Origin: Brevundimonas sp. NIBR11
Lineage (GTDB): Bacteria > Pseudomonadota > Alphaproteobacteria > Caulobacterales > Caulobacteraceae
NCBI RefSeq assembly: GCF_027912535.1
Contig: NZ_CP115465.1
Coordinates: 293,001-357,000, forward strand
DNA: 64,000 bases
Direction: 5' to 3'
Position numbers and translations under genes: made by a program. Shown in pieces: positions 36,916 through 46,329 of the stretch (positions are counted from its first letter, which is position 1; every line of letters starts with the position of its first letter). The notes beneath the pieces were generated by a model. The model had not been told where the DNA came from. It searched no databases and saw only the letters and a program-made list of their open reading frames with translations.

Positions 36916-36944
36916 GTGGAGACGTCGCCTCGTCGACGCTCCAC
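36916..36944 (-). promoter_or_regulatory. Expression-platform hairpin of the metX riboswitch
   Basis: On the minus strand GTGGAGCGTCG pairs with CGACG-T-CTCCAC (one bulge). Its first three bases are the last bases of the riboswitch P1 helix, so the two compete. No T-run follows, so translational control or Rho is more likely than intrinsic termination. Confidence 0.5.
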
Positions 36945-37059
36945 TCATCTCTCGCGGACCCTTCGAAAAGGACCCTCGCAGGAGTTGGCACCGTTCGGCT
37001 GGAAACCGATGGTTGCCCCGACGTCAAAGGGCCTATCCCTCGGTCGGTCTTGATGAGTG
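36942..37059 (-). ncRNA. SAM-I (S-box) riboswitch upstream of metX-metB
   Basis: Read on the minus strand: P1 is CACTCATC (37059-37052) with GATGAGTG (36949-36942). Inside are TCAAGA (kink-turn start), GAGGGATAGGCCC of P2, GGGGCAACC, a P3 stem CATCGGTT/AGCCGAACGG, GGTGCCAACTCCTGC, a UUCG-capped P4 (CCTT-TTCG-AAGG), and GAGAGATGAG closing P1. All S-box hallmarks are in order. It should turn metX-metB down when SAM is high. Alphaproteobacteria more often use SAM-II or SAM/SAH types for this. Confidence 0.88.
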
Positions 37060-37284
37060 ACTTTACGTTGCGGCTGCGAAGAGCGCCGGTCAAGAGAAAA
37101 AATCTACCCCTCGATTCCCCGGCGCGGCGAGCGAAGTGGCCAAAACGCCTCGCCTCCGACGCTGCGCGCAAAAAAGATGCGCAAAGCGGGTTGACGCCGA
37201 CGGATCGCGCCGACACCCTGAGATCAACGATTTTTCCTTGGGGTCAACCTGTGTCCCGTCTCGGCTGCATCGCCGTTCCGACCT
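37060..37284. other. Divergent promoter region between riboswitch and threonine leader
   Basis: About 225 bases without a gene. A TTGACG at 37191-37196 is a possible -35 element for the rightward transcript; no convincing -10 at the right spacing is seen. The leftward promoter for the riboswitch RNA must also lie here. Confidence 0.4.
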
Positions 37285-37310
37285 CGACCGCCGCTCTCGC
37301 GGGCCGGTCT

Positions 37311-37385
37311 ATGACGCTCGCCACCCTCATTTCGACCACCACCGGTATGACCACCACCGGCCCCTCGCGGGCGGGAACAGGTTAG
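37311..37385 (+). CDS. Threonine leader peptide (ThrL-like)
   Basis: A 24-codon ORF ATG to TAG. It has nine Thr codons, including ACC-ACC-ACC at 37335-37343 and ACC-ACC-ACC at 37350-37358, separated by Gly-Met, plus Ile and Leu. This mirrors the Thr/Ile-rich ThrL of enterobacteria. It ends 32 bases before a terminator that lies just upstream of a homoserine dehydrogenase gene. The Shine-Dalgarno sequence is weak (GGCCGG). Confidence 0.8.
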   Translation: MTLATLISTTTGMTTTGPSRAGTG

Positions 37386-37417
37386 CGCGGCGGTCGAAAG
37401 ACAACCAACCCAACCCG

Positions 37418-37449
37418 AACCCGCCCGGCCCCAGGCCAGGCGGGTTTTT
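37418..37449 (+). terminator. Attenuator terminator before the AK-HSD gene
   Basis: AACCCGCC (37418-37425) pairs with GGCGGGTT (37439-37446), with a T-run at 37445-37449. It lies 42 bases before the structural gene, in the leader, so it can act as an attenuator. Confidence 0.85.
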
Positions 37450-37491
37450 CATTGCTCAGAATCCATCCCACTCCCCGAACGGACCGCCCCG

Positions 37492-39231
37492 ATGCCCTAC
37501 TCCAACGCCCGTCTCGCCGTCGTCGAGAAACCGGCCGCCGAACCCAGTCCCGCCGCCGAGGTGGTGGTGCTCAAGTTCGGTTCGTCCATTCTCCAGGACC
37601 AGTCCTGCGCCCCCGCCGTCGCGTCCGAGGTCTACGGCCACGTCCGTGCGGGGCGGAAGGTGATCGCCGTGGTCTCCGCGCTGGGCGGTCACACCGACCG
37701 ACTTCTGGCCGACGCCCGCGCGCTCGGGCTCGACCACGAGAACGACCTCCTCCCGGGCTATGTGGCCCTGGGCGAGGAGAAGGCGGCGGCGCTCGTGGCC
37801 ATCGCTTGCGACCGGATCGGGCTGGACGCGGCGGCATTGTCCGTACGCGAACTGGGCATCGTCGCCGACGGTCCGTCGGAGCACGCCCACCCGGTCTCGC
37901 TCCGGAGCGACGCCTTGTGGAAGGCGCTGTCCGAGCATCAGGTCGTCGTCGTTCCGGGCTTCGGCGCTGTGTCGGCGAACGGCAAGGTGGTCCTGCTGGG
38001 CCGGGGCGGATCGGACCTGACGGCGGTCTTCCTCGCCGCCGAGATGGGCCAGAAGCGGGTGCGGCTGGTCAAGGACGTCGACGGTCTCTACGACCGCGAT
38101 CCGGCCTCGGCCTCGGGCAAGCCGCTGCGTTATCGCCGAGCCAGCTGGGACGACGCGCGGCGACACGGCGGCGCCTTGGTCCAGCACGACGCCATCGACA
38201 TGGCGCATGAGCGGTCCGTCGAGATCGAGGTGGCCGCGCTGGGGCGCGCCGACTGCACGGTTGTGGGCGACCACTCGGCCCCTCCCGGACCCTCCGTGCC
38301 CGACGCTCCGCTGAGAGTGGCCATCGCCGGCTGCGGCGTGGTCGGCGGCGGCCTGCTTCAGAGGTTGCAGAAGGACAGCCGGTTCGAAGTCGTCGGCGTT
38401 CTGGTTCGCGACCCTGCCAAGGCTCGCGACGTCGAGGCCCCTGCCGAACTGTTCACCGCCGACCGCGAGGCGCTGCTGGATCTGCAGCCCGACATCTTGC
38501 TGGAAGCCCTGTCGGAGGGCGGCGCCGGTCACGACCTGATCAAGGCGGCTCTGGAGCGGGGCATCGACGTCGCCAGCGCCAACAAGCAGGCGATCAGCCG
38601 CGATCCGGCAGGCCTGGCCGACGCCGCTCGCGCCCATGGCTCGCAGCTGGCCTATTCGGCGGCGGTGGGTGGCGGCGCGCCCATGATCGAGACCCTGCGC
38701 GCGGCCAAGGCGGCCGGGCCGGTGAAGGGGTTCGAGGCGGTGCTGAATGGCACGGTCAACTTCATGCTCACGCGGCTCCAGGCCGGCGCCGACTTCGCCG
38801 ACGCCCTGGCCGACGCACGGGTCGCTGGTTTTGCCGAGGAGGATCCGTCGTCGGATCTGGAGGGCCGGGATTCGGCTGCCAAGGTCCGTCTGCTGGCCTT
38901 CGAGGCCTTCGGCCGGACGCCGGCCGAGGCGGACGTGCCGTGCGCCGTTCTGTCGGAGGCCTTCAAGCCGGCCGGGCCGGTGCGTCAGATCGGGGCCTGC
39001 GCCCGCGATGGCGAGGGGCTTAAAGCATCGGTTTCGCTTGACGTCGGGCTGGATGACCCGTTCTTCCAGAGCCTGAACGGGGAGCGGAACGGCTTGAAAG
39101 TCTATGGCGAGGATGGGCGGGTGTGGTCCTGCAAGGGGCGCGGCGCCGGGCGTTGGCCGACGACAGAGAGCGTGCTGGCGGACCTGGCCGACATCGTGCG
39201 CGCCCGCCACGCGTCGCTAGGACACCACTGA
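37492..39231 (+). CDS. thrA: Fused aspartate kinase-homoserine dehydrogenase, without ACT domains
   Basis: A 579-aa fusion. Residues about 23-265 read as an amino-acid kinase: VLKFGSSIL, VVSALGGHTDRLL, LGRGGSDLTAVFLA and DVDGLYDRDP. Residues about 275-575 are homoserine dehydrogenase: VAIAGCGVVGGGLL (NAD(P) site), SANKQAIS (catalytic Lys), NGTVNFML and EEDPSSDLEGRDSAAKVRLLA. Normal bifunctional ThrA is about 810 aa because it has two ACT regulatory modules between the halves; none is visible here. Loss of allosteric feedback would fit control by the upstream attenuator. Whether the kinase half is active is not certain. Confidence 0.85.
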   Translation: MPYSNARLAVVEKPAAEPSPAAEVVVLKFGSSILQDQSCAPAVASEVYGHVRAGRKVIAVVSALGGHTDRLLADARALGLDHENDLLPGYVALGEEKAAALVAIACDRIGLDAAALSVRELGIVADGPSEHAHPVSLRSDALWKALSEHQVVVVPGFGAVSANGKVVLLGRGGSDLTAVFLAAEMGQKRVRLVKDVDGLYDRDPASASGKPLRYRRASWDDARRHGGALVQHDAIDMAHERSVEIEVAALGRADCTVVGDHSAPPGPSVPDAPLRVAIAGCGVVGGGLLQRLQKDSRFEVVGVLVRDPAKARDVEAPAELFTADREALLDLQPDILLEALSEGGAGHDLIKAALERGIDVASANKQAISRDPAGLADAARAHGSQLAYSAAVGGGAPMIETLRAAKAAGPVKGFEAVLNGTVNFMLTRLQAGADFADALADARVAGFAEEDPSSDLEGRDSAAKVRLLAFEAFGRTPAEADVPCAVLSEAFKPAGPVRQIGACARDGEGLKASVSLDVGLDDPFFQSLNGERNGLKVYGEDGRVWSCKGRGAGRWPTTESVLADLADIVRARHASLGHH

Positions 39232-39234
39232 CCC

Positions 39235-40173
39235 TTGGCCGTCTTCACGCCTGTCACCGACGACGAGGCCCAAGGCTTCCTGGCGGACTATCCGCTGGGG
39301 GCCTTCGGGTCGCTGCACCCCATCGCCGAGGGGGTGGAGAACACCAACTACCGGCTGGAGACGGAAGGTGCGCGGCACGTCCTGACCCTGTTCGAGGCGC
39401 GGACGGATGCGGCCTCGTTGCCGTTCTGCCTGGGGCTGACAGAGCATCTGGCGGCGGGCGGTTTTCCGGCGCCGCGTCCGGTGCGACGAGCGGACGGTGG
39501 ATGGGTCGGGACGCTGAACGGAAGGCCGGCGGCGGTGATCGAATGGCTGCCGGGGGGCTGGCTTCGCAACCCGTCTTCGCCCGAGGTCGAGGCGGCCGGG
39601 GCCATGCTGGCGCGGCTGCATCTGGAAGCTGAGGGTTTCGCGGCTGAACGGGCCAACCCGGTCGGCCCTGTCGTCTGGCGGGCGCTGGCGGACCGGTCGG
39701 CGACGGCGGCCAAGGGCGAGGACCGGGAGATCCTGGAGGGGGTCGAGGCGACCTTAAATTGGCTCGGAAATCCGTGGGCGGACGATCTGCCGCGCGGGCC
39801 GATCCATGCGGACTATTTCCCGGACAACGTCCTGTTTGAGAACCGGAAAGTATCCGGCGTGATCGACTTCTACTTCGGTTGCTCTGACCTCCTCGCCTAC
39901 GATCTGGCCATTGCGCTGAGCGCCTGGGGGTTCGACGGGACGGGCGTTCCGATTCCGGGGGCGGTCGAGGCGTTTCGGCGAGGGTATGAGGCGGTGCGGC
40001 CGCTGTCGGCGGCGGAAGCGAAGACCCTGCCCAGGTTGGGCGAGGCGGCGGCGATCCGCTTCACCCTGACCCGTCTGCACGACCGGATCTTCCACGATCC
40101 GAACAAGCTGGTGACGCCCAAAGATCCCGGCGCCTTCTTCCGCCGCGCGGCCTGGTGGCGCGAGGCCGCCTGA
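39235..40173 (+). CDS. thrB: Homoserine kinase, APH-fold type
   Basis: A 312-aa kinase that phosphorylates homoserine in threonine synthesis. It belongs to the aminoglycoside-phosphotransferase-like type II ThrB: GVENTNYRLET near 40, FCLGLTEHLAA, and the catalytic GPIHADYFPDNVLF (His-x-Asp, about 185) followed by GVIDFYFG (metal-binding Asp). TTG start 3 bases after the AK-HSD stop, so it is co-transcribed. Its stop is 1 base from the convergent PhyH-like gene. Confidence 0.92.
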   Translation: MAVFTPVTDDEAQGFLADYPLGAFGSLHPIAEGVENTNYRLETEGARHVLTLFEARTDAASLPFCLGLTEHLAAGGFPAPRPVRRADGGWVGTLNGRPAAVIEWLPGGWLRNPSSPEVEAAGAMLARLHLEAEGFAAERANPVGPVVWRALADRSATAAKGEDREILEGVEATLNWLGNPWADDLPRGPIHADYFPDNVLFENRKVSGVIDFYFGCSDLLAYDLAIALSAWGFDGTGVPIPGAVEAFRRGYEAVRPLSAAEAKTLPRLGEAAAIRFTLTRLHDRIFHDPNKLVTPKDPGAFFRRAAWWREAA

Positions 40174-40174
40174 C

Positions 40175-40846
40175 CTACACGTCCAGCCATTCAAGGCCTC
40201 CGGGCAGGGCGGCGTGGGCGTAGTCCACCTGAAGCACGCGGCGGCGAGAGGGTTTGGTCGCCGGCTTCGAGGCGTGGACGATAGGTGTCGAATAGACCCA
40301 GATGTCGCCGCGATCGGCGAGGCAGACGGCCGAGGGCGTCTGTTCGGCGACGATCTTCACATCGGCTTCCGAGAGACGGCCCATGCGGTGCGAACCAGGC
40401 AGGACCAGAAGCGGCGCATTGTCCTCGTCCACCGCGTCGAGGTGGAGGCGCAGCGTGATCATCCCCTGCAGCACCTCGAACGGCGGGGCGACGTGCTGGA
40501 GGCCGCCCTTGATCGACCAGGGACCGAAGCCGTCCACTTCATGGCGCGCCTTGACCGCGATGGTCCGGTCCTGATGCCAGCCGAGACCCCAGTTGTTCTC
40601 CGATCCCTTGTCGAACAGGATGGCGCGGACTGGGAAGGCCGGATGGCCCGCCGCCTCGGTCGCGAGGCGAGCCGGAACGCTAGTCCCGGACAGCAGGGCG
40701 CCGAGCGCCGCGTCGCCCGCCAGACGGATGCCGGCCTGATCGGTGCGGACGCCGGAAAGGGCGGCTTCGAAGGCCTCGACCTGATCCTGCGACAGGGCGG
40801 CGCGGACGCGGACGGCGCCGCGCGTGGCCAGGTCTTCGGGGTTCAT
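40175..40846 (-). CDS. Phytanoyl-CoA dioxygenase family protein
   Basis: A 223-aa Fe(II)/2-oxoglutarate oxygenase of PhyH type. HxD is in GWHQDRT (about 110-112), the second His in PIVHASKP (about 193) and the 2-oxoglutarate-binding Arg in SRRRVLQVDY. ATG 40846 is preferred over TTG 40858. It lies 15 bases after the thrC stop, same direction, so probably the second gene of that transcript. Substrate unknown. Confidence 0.82.
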   Translation of the reverse strand: MNPEDLATRGAVRVRAALSQDQVEAFEAALSGVRTDQAGIRLAGDAALGALLSGTSVPARLATEAAGHPAFPVRAILFDKGSENNWGLGWHQDRTIAVKARHEVDGFGPWSIKGGLQHVAPPFEVLQGMITLRLHLDAVDEDNAPLLVLPGSHRMGRLSEADVKIVAEQTPSAVCLADRGDIWVYSTPIVHASKPATKPSRRRVLQVDYAHAALPGGLEWLDV

Positions 40847-40861
40847 GGCTGTGCTCAACGA

Positions 40862-42268
40862 TCAGGCGCCGAAGCCGCGCACGGCGGCGAGGGCAGCGTC
40901 GGCCGTGGCGTCGATGATCTCGAACCGCTCGGGCTTATCACCGAGGTCGCGGATGACTTTCGGAGGTTCTGGGTCGAAGCCGACGACGGGGGCGACGTCC
41001 CTGCCGAACTTGGCGGGATGGGCGGTGGAGAGGGCGATCACGGGCCCGCGCGATCGGTCCACGCCGCGCGCGGCCGAGAGGGCGACGGCGGTATGCGGGC
41101 AGACGACCTGGCCCCAGGTCGCATGGGCGTGGGCGATCTGGTCGCGCGTCGTGGGTTCGTCCACCGAGACGGCCGAGACCTGGGCGCGGATGGCGTTGAG
41201 CAGATCGGCGGGCAGGGTCACGGTCTCTTCGCGGGCGAAGGTCTCGAACACGCCGCGGGTCAGGTCGGCGTCGCGGCCCGAAGCCTCGAAGACGAGGCGT
41301 TCGAAGTTCGAGGGGGCCTGGACATCCATGCTGACGCTGGCGGTCTCGACAGCCGCGCGGCGGGCGTAGACACCGTCGTTGATGGCGCGGGCGAGGGCGT
41401 CGTTCTGGTTCACGGCTGCGACGAAACCCGCGACCGGCAGGCCCATCTTCTGGGCGGCGACGCCGGCGAAGGCGTCGCCGAAATTGCCGGTCGGGACGAT
41501 GAAGACCGGAGCGCGGGTCTCGCCCATGGTTGCAAGCTGGGAGACGGCCGAGACGTAGTAGGGGATCTGACCGGCGAGGCGGGCCCAGTTGATCGAGTTG
41601 ACGCTGGAGAACCGGCTGCCGGCGGCGCGGAGGCTTTCGTCGGACAGAAGGCCCTTCACCAGACGCTGGCAGTCGTCGAAGTCGCCCCGCACGGCGAGGT
41701 TCAGGACGTTGGGTGCCTCCACCGTGGTCATCTGGCGGCGCTGGACCGGGGAGACGCGTTCGTGGGGGTGGAGGACGATCAGGCGGACGCGGTCGGTGTT
41801 GGCGAAGGCCGCGACGGCGGCGGCGCCGGTGTCGCCGCTGGTGGCCGTGACCAGGGTCAGCCGCTCGCCCGAGGCCTGAAGCGCCTCAGACGACAGGGCG
41901 GCGGCCAACTGCATCGCCAGGTCCTTGAAGGCGGCGGTGGGGCCGTGGGACAGCTCCAGCATGTAGAGGTCGTCTTCGAGCTTTCGCAGCGGGGTGACCT
42001 CGGCGGGGCCGAAGCCCGAGGTCAGGCGACCAAGGGCGCGGTCGAGGGCGCCGTCGGGCAGGGCGGCGCCGAGGAAAGGGCCCATGGCGGCCGTGGCCAT
42101 GTCCGCGTAGGCGCGGCCGGGCGCCCAGGCGTCGGGCGACAGACGGGGCCAGGCCGTCGGCATATACAGGCCGCCGTCGGGCGCCATGCCGCGCAGCAAG
42201 GCCTCGGCGAAGTCGGCGTCGGGCGAGCGGCCGCGGGTCGAGATGTAGCGATCAGGGGAGGAGGTCAT
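40862..42268 (-). CDS. thrC: Threonine synthase
   Basis: A 468-aa PLP enzyme converting phosphohomoserine to threonine. It has YISTRG at the N-terminus, the PLP lysine in HGPTAAFKDLAMQ (about 109-121), the phosphate-binding loop ATSGDTGAAA (about 150) and the length typical of the E. coli-type enzyme. It is transcribed opposite to the AK-HSD/thrB unit, so it is not under the same attenuator. Confidence 0.95.
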   Translation of the reverse strand: MTSSPDRYISTRGRSPDADFAEALLRGMAPDGGLYMPTAWPRLSPDAWAPGRAYADMATAAMGPFLGAALPDGALDRALGRLTSGFGPAEVTPLRKLEDDLYMLELSHGPTAAFKDLAMQLAAALSSEALQASGERLTLVTATSGDTGAAAVAAFANTDRVRLIVLHPHERVSPVQRRQMTTVEAPNVLNLAVRGDFDDCQRLVKGLLSDESLRAAGSRFSSVNSINWARLAGQIPYYVSAVSQLATMGETRAPVFIVPTGNFGDAFAGVAAQKMGLPVAGFVAAVNQNDALARAINDGVYARRAAVETASVSMDVQAPSNFERLVFEASGRDADLTRGVFETFAREETVTLPADLLNAIRAQVSAVSVDEPTTRDQIAHAHATWGQVVCPHTAVALSAARGVDRSRGPVIALSTAHPAKFGRDVAPVVGFDPEPPKVIRDLGDKPERFEIIDATADAALAAVRGFGA

Positions 42269-42500
42269 CGTCTTTCTGGTTAGCCAGCGGAGCCGTGGGC
42301 GTCATCTGTTTTCAGGGTGGAACGCGGCGTTCGGATAGTCTGACGAGTTCGAATAGTCCGCCTCCTTCCGGCGGCTGGATCAGGACGGACATCTTAACCC
42401 TGTCGGTGGGACTGTCGGGTGTCGAGACGAGCGTTTCTGTGGGGAGTGTGTCTTTTCTTCGCGGGGTGCGCAGCGTCACGGTTGTTGCTATCGGACGGGG

Positions 42501-43418
42501 GTGACCGAGCCGACGCCATCGAACCGCCTGACCCACCTCCAGTCGCTGGAGGCTGAGGCGATCCATATCCTGCGCGAGGTGGCGGCCGAGATCGAGCGGC
42601 CCGTGATGCTGTACTCGATCGGCAAGGATTCGGCCGTGATGCTGCATCTGGCGCGGAAGGCCTTCTATCCCGGACCGATTCCGTTCCCGCTGATGCATGT
42701 CGATACGACGTGGAAGTTTCGGGACATGTACGCCCTGCGCGATCAGGTGGCGGCGGCGGGCGACGTCGATCTGAAGATCTGGATCAACGAGGACGCGCGG
42801 TCGCGGGGCATCAATCCGTTCGATCATGGCTCGCTGCACACCGACCTCTGGAAGACCGAGGGGCTGAAGCAGGCGCTGGATCATCACGGGTTTCAGGCGG
42901 CGTTCGGCGGCGCCCGGCGCGACGAGGAGAAGTCGCGGGCCAAGGAGCGGATTTTCTCCTTCCGCTCGGCCGGGCATCGTTGGGATCCCAAGAACCAGAG
43001 GCCCGAGCTCTGGCGGCTCTACAATACGCGGATCGGGGCGGGGGAGAGCATCCGCATCTTCCCGATCTCGAACTGGACCGAGCTGGATGTGTGGCAATAC
43101 ATCGAGCAGGAAGCGATCCCCGTCGTGCCGCTGTATTTCGCCGCCGAACGGCCGGTGGTGGAGCGGGACGGGGCGCTGATCCTGGTCGACGACGAGCGGA
43201 TGCGGCTAAACCCCGGGGAGACCCCGACGGTGCGGTCGGTCCGGTTCAGGACGCTTGGCTGCTATCCGCTGACCGGCGCGGTGGAGAGCGAGGCGGCGTC
43301 GGTCGTCGACATCATCGCCGAGATGAAGGCCTCCACCACCTCCGAGCGTCAGGGGCGGGTCATCGATCACGACCAGGCCGCCTCGATGGAGAAGAAGAAG
43401 GCGGAGGGGTATTTCTGA
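42501..43418 (+). CDS. cysD: Sulfate adenylyltransferase subunit CysD
   Basis: A 305-aa PAPS-reductase-like ATP pyrophosphatase fold protein. It activates sulfate with the GTPase CysN. Motifs: [11 protein letters not shown] (PP-loop, about 34-44), HVDTTWKF and [21 protein letters not shown] start after GGACGG. The stop overlaps the cysNC start by one base. Confidence 0.95.
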   Translation: MTEPTPSNRLTHLQSLEAEAIHILREVAAEIERPVMLYSIGKDSAVMLHLARKAFYPGPIPFPLMHVDTTWKFRDMYALRDQVAAAGDVDLKIWINEDARSRGINPFDHGSLHTDLWKTEGLKQALDHHGFQAAFGGARRDEEKSRAKERIFSFRSAGHRWDPKNQRPELWRLYNTRIGAGESIRIFPISNWTELDVWQYIEQEAIPVVPLYFAAERPVVERDGALILVDDERMRLNPGETPTVRSVRFRTLGCYPLTGAVESEAASVVDIIAEMKASTTSERQGRVIDHDQAASMEKKKAEGYF

Positions 43419-45238
43419 TGAAATCCCTGTTGCGCTTCATCACCTGCGGGTCCGTGGACGACGGTAAGTCGACCCTGATCGGGCGGCTGCTCTACGACAC
43501 CAAGACGATCCTCGACGACCAGATGTCGGCGCTGGAGGCCGACTCCCTGAAAGTGGGGACGCAGGGGGCGAACATCGACTTCGCCCTGCTGGTCGACGGG
43601 CTGGCGGCCGAGCGGGAGCAGGGGATCACCATAGACGTGGCCTACCGATTCTTCGCGACCGAGCGGCGGAAATTCATCGTCGCCGACACGCCGGGGCACG
43701 AGCAGTACACCCGCAACATGGTCACCGGGGCTTCGACCGCCGACGCGGCAGTGATCCTGATCGATGCCCGCAAGGGCGTGCTGGTCCAGACGCGGCGGCA
43801 CTCGTACCTGTGCGCCCTGCTGGGCATCCGGAAGGTGGTGCTGGCGGTCAACAAGATGGATCTGGTCGGGTGGGATCCCGCCCTGTTCGCCGAGATCGTG
43901 GAGGACTATTGCGCCTTCGCCGACAGCATCGGACTGGACGATGTCACGCCCATCGCCCTGTCGGGGCTGACGGGAGAGGGGGTGGTCGCGGCCGCGCCGG
44001 TGTTCGATCAGCCGACGCTGCTGGAGTGGCTGGAAGGGGTCGAGGTCGGGGACGATGCGGCGGCCCAGCCGTTCCGGATGCCGGTGCAGTGGGTCAATCG
44101 TCCGAACCCGGAGTTTCGGGGCTATGCGGGTTTGATCGCTGCCGGGACGGTGCTGGCCGGCGATCGGGTGCGGGTGCTTCCGGCGGGCCGGGAGAGCCGG
44201 ATCGCGCGGATCGTGGCCATGCCTGCGGATCTCGCCGAGGCGGCGGCCGGGCAGTCGGTCACCCTGACGCTGGAAGACGAGGTCGATATCTCGCGCGGCG
44301 ACGTCATCGTGGCGGCGGACAGCCCGGTCGAGGTCGCAGACCAGTTCGAGACCACGGTGGTCTGGATGGACGAGGACGCCCTGTCGCCCGGCCGCTCCTA
44401 CCTGCTCAAGGTCGGGGCGCGCACGGCGACGGCCCAGGTCACGGCGATCAAGCACCGGGTCAACGTCAACACGCTTGAGAAGCTGGCGGCCAAGCGGCTG
44501 GAGCTCAACGACATCGCGGTCTGCAACCTGTCGCTGGATCGGCCGATCGCCTTCGAGCCGTACGAAGCGAACCGCGATCTGGGCGGCTTCATCCTGATCG
44601 ACCGGATATCAAACCGGACGGTGGGGGCGGGGATGATTCGCTTCGCCCTGCGCCGCGCGGACAACATCCACTGGCAGGCCATCGACGTGGACCGCGACGC
44701 CCGGGCGGCGATGAAGGGACAGAAGGGGGCGGTCGTCTGGCTGACCGGACTGTCCGGGGCGGGCAAGTCCACCATCGCCAACCTGGTGGACAAGCGGCTG
44801 CACGCCCTGGGGCGGCACACCTATCTGCTGGACGGGGACAACGTCCGTCACGGGCTGAACCGGGATCTGGGCTTCACCGAGGAGGACCGGGTCGAGAACA
44901 TCCGCCGGGTCGCCGAGGTGGCGCGGCTGATGGCCGATGCGGGCCTGATCGTCATCACCGCCTTCATCTCTCCGTTCCGGGCCGAGCGGCGGATGGCGCG
45001 GGAGCTGATGGGCCCGGGAGAGTTCCTAGAGGTCTTCGTCGATGCGCCGCTGGCGGTCGCGGAGGCGAGGGACGTGAAAGGGCTGTACGCCAAGGCGCGG
45101 GCGGGGGGACTGAAGAATTTCACCGGCATCGACAGCCCATACGAGGCGCCCGAAGCCGCCGAAATCGTCATCGACACCACGGCCGTCAGCGCGGTGGAGG
45201 CCGCGGAAGCGATCGTGAAGCGGGTGCTGGAAGGCTGA
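43418..45238 (+). CDS. cysNC: Bifunctional CysN-CysC (sulfate adenylyltransferase GTPase + APS kinase)
   Basis: A 606-aa fusion. CysN part (about 1-435) is an EF-Tu-like GTPase: [17 protein letters not shown] (P-loop), [11 protein letters not shown] and NKMD. CysC part (about 437-606) is APS kinase: [14 protein letters not shown] and [15 protein letters not shown]. CysDNC produces PAPS from sulfate. This provides reduced sulfur for cysteine and thus methionine made by metX-metB nearby. Confidence 0.97.
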   Translation: MKSLLRFITCGSVDDGKSTLIGRLLYDTKTILDDQMSALEADSLKVGTQGANIDFALLVDGLAAEREQGITIDVAYRFFATERRKFIVADTPGHEQYTRNMVTGASTADAAVILIDARKGVLVQTRRHSYLCALLGIRKVVLAVNKMDLVGWDPALFAEIVEDYCAFADSIGLDDVTPIALSGLTGEGVVAAAPVFDQPTLLEWLEGVEVGDDAAAQPFRMPVQWVNRPNPEFRGYAGLIAAGTVLAGDRVRVLPAGRESRIARIVAMPADLAEAAAGQSVTLTLEDEVDISRGDVIVAADSPVEVADQFETTVVWMDEDALSPGRSYLLKVGARTATAQVTAIKHRVNVNTLEKLAAKRLELNDIAVCNLSLDRPIAFEPYEANRDLGGFILIDRISNRTVGAGMIRFALRRADNIHWQAIDVDRDARAAMKGQKGAVVWLTGLSGAGKSTIANLVDKRLHALGRHTYLLDGDNVRHGLNRDLGFTEEDRVENIRRVAEVARLMADAGLIVITAFISPFRAERRMARELMGPGEFLEVFVDAPLAVAEARDVKGLYAKARAGGLKNFTGIDSPYEAPEAAEIVIDTTAVSAVEAAEAIVKRVLEG

Positions 45239-45273
45239 CTTTCGGGCCTCTTGAGGGTATTGGGTCGCCGACG

Positions 45274-46284
45274 ATGACCTATCCCGCCCACAGACTGTCC
45301 GTCGCGCCCATGATGGACTGGACCGACCGGCATTGCCGGGCGTTCCACCGCGCCCTGTCAGCGAAGGCCCTGCTCTATACCGAAATGGTCACGGCGCCGG
45401 CGGTCATCCATGGGGATCGCGAGCGGCTGCTGGGGTTCGATGCGGTCGAGCATCCAGTGGCGCTGCAACTGGGCGGGTCCGATCCGGCGCAACTGGCGCA
45501 GGCGGCCCGGATCGGGGCGGCCATGGGGTATGACGAGGTCAATCTGAACGTCGGATGCCCGTCGGATCGGGTGCAGTCGGGGCGGTTCGGCGCCTGTCTG
45601 ATGCGAGAGCCCGAGCTGGTGGGGGACTGTATGGCCGCGATCCGCGAGGCGGTGGACGTGCCCGCCACGGTCAAGTGCCGGATCGGGGTGGACGATCAGG
45701 ATCCGACCGAAAGCCTGTTCGCGACGGTGGACGCCTCGGCGGCCGTGGGGGTCAAGACCTTCATCATCCATGCGCGCAAGGCCTGGCTGAAGGGCCTGTC
45801 GCCCAAGGAGAACCGGGACGTACCGCCGCTGGACTACGCCCTGGTGCGGCGGCTGAAGCGGGAGCGGCCGCATCTGACGGTCTGCATCAACGGCGGCATC
45901 GCCTCGCTGGACGAGGCGGAGGCGCATCTGGACACCGCCGATGGGGTGCAACTGGACGGGGTCATGCTGGGCCGGGCCGCCTATCACGAGCCGGCCCTGC
46001 TGGGGCAGGTCGACCGGCGGCTGTTCGGGGCGGGGGCGCCCGATGTGGAGCCGTTCGAGGCCATCGAGCGGTACAGGCCTTATCTGGCCGCGCGGCTGGA
46101 GGAGGGGACAAGTCTGCACGCCATGACCCGGCACATGCTGGGCCTGATGCATGGACGGCCGGGGGCGCGCGCGTTCCGCCGCATCCTGACGGTCGAGGCG
46201 ATCAAGCCGGGCGCGGGTCTGGACGTGGTGGACCGGGCCATGGACGCCGTACGCGAGGCCGGGGCGCGGCGGGAAGCCGCTTGA
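45274..46284 (+). CDS. dusA: tRNA-dihydrouridine(20/20a) synthase DusA
   Basis: A 336-aa FMN-dependent enzyme that reduces uridine in the tRNA D-loop. It starts with RLSVAPMMDWTDRHCR; the active-site Cys is in NLNVGCPSDRVQSGRFGA (about 95), and the FMN phosphate loops INGGIASLDEA and DGVMLGRAAYHEP follow. Length is as in DusA. It follows cysNC by 35 bases. Confidence 0.95.
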   Translation: MTYPAHRLSVAPMMDWTDRHCRAFHRALSAKALLYTEMVTAPAVIHGDRERLLGFDAVEHPVALQLGGSDPAQLAQAARIGAAMGYDEVNLNVGCPSDRVQSGRFGACLMREPELVGDCMAAIREAVDVPATVKCRIGVDDQDPTESLFATVDASAAVGVKTFIIHARKAWLKGLSPKENRDVPPLDYALVRRLKRERPHLTVCINGGIASLDEAEAHLDTADGVQLDGVMLGRAAYHEPALLGQVDRRLFGAGAPDVEPFEAIERYRPYLAARLEEGTSLHAMTRHMLGLMHGRPGARAFRRILTVEAIKPGAGLDVVDRAMDAVREAGARREAA

Positions 46285-46329
46285 CCCGGTTGACGATCCT
46301 TTAAGCATAACCGGGACAAGCCTGCGGGC

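Larger units (their letters stand above)
37285..37450 (+). promoter_or_regulatory. Threonine attenuator leader RNA
   Basis: The leader can fold several ways. GGGCCGGT (37301-37308) pairs with ACCGGCCC (37356-37363), across the Thr codons. CGGGCGGG (37368-37375) pairs with CCCGCCCG (37420-37427), which uses the left arm of the terminator, so it is an antiterminator. CGACCGCCGC (37285-37294) pairs with GCGGCGGTCG (37387-37396). Ribosome stalling at Thr codons should favour the antiterminator; translation through to the stop should favour the terminator. Confidence 0.75.

Noticed and set aside
34645..36948. An apparent 767-codon fusion of an Arg-rich protein with MetB
   Set aside because: The upstream part is a shadow of metX in another frame; metX-metB are separate genes joined by an ATGA overlap.
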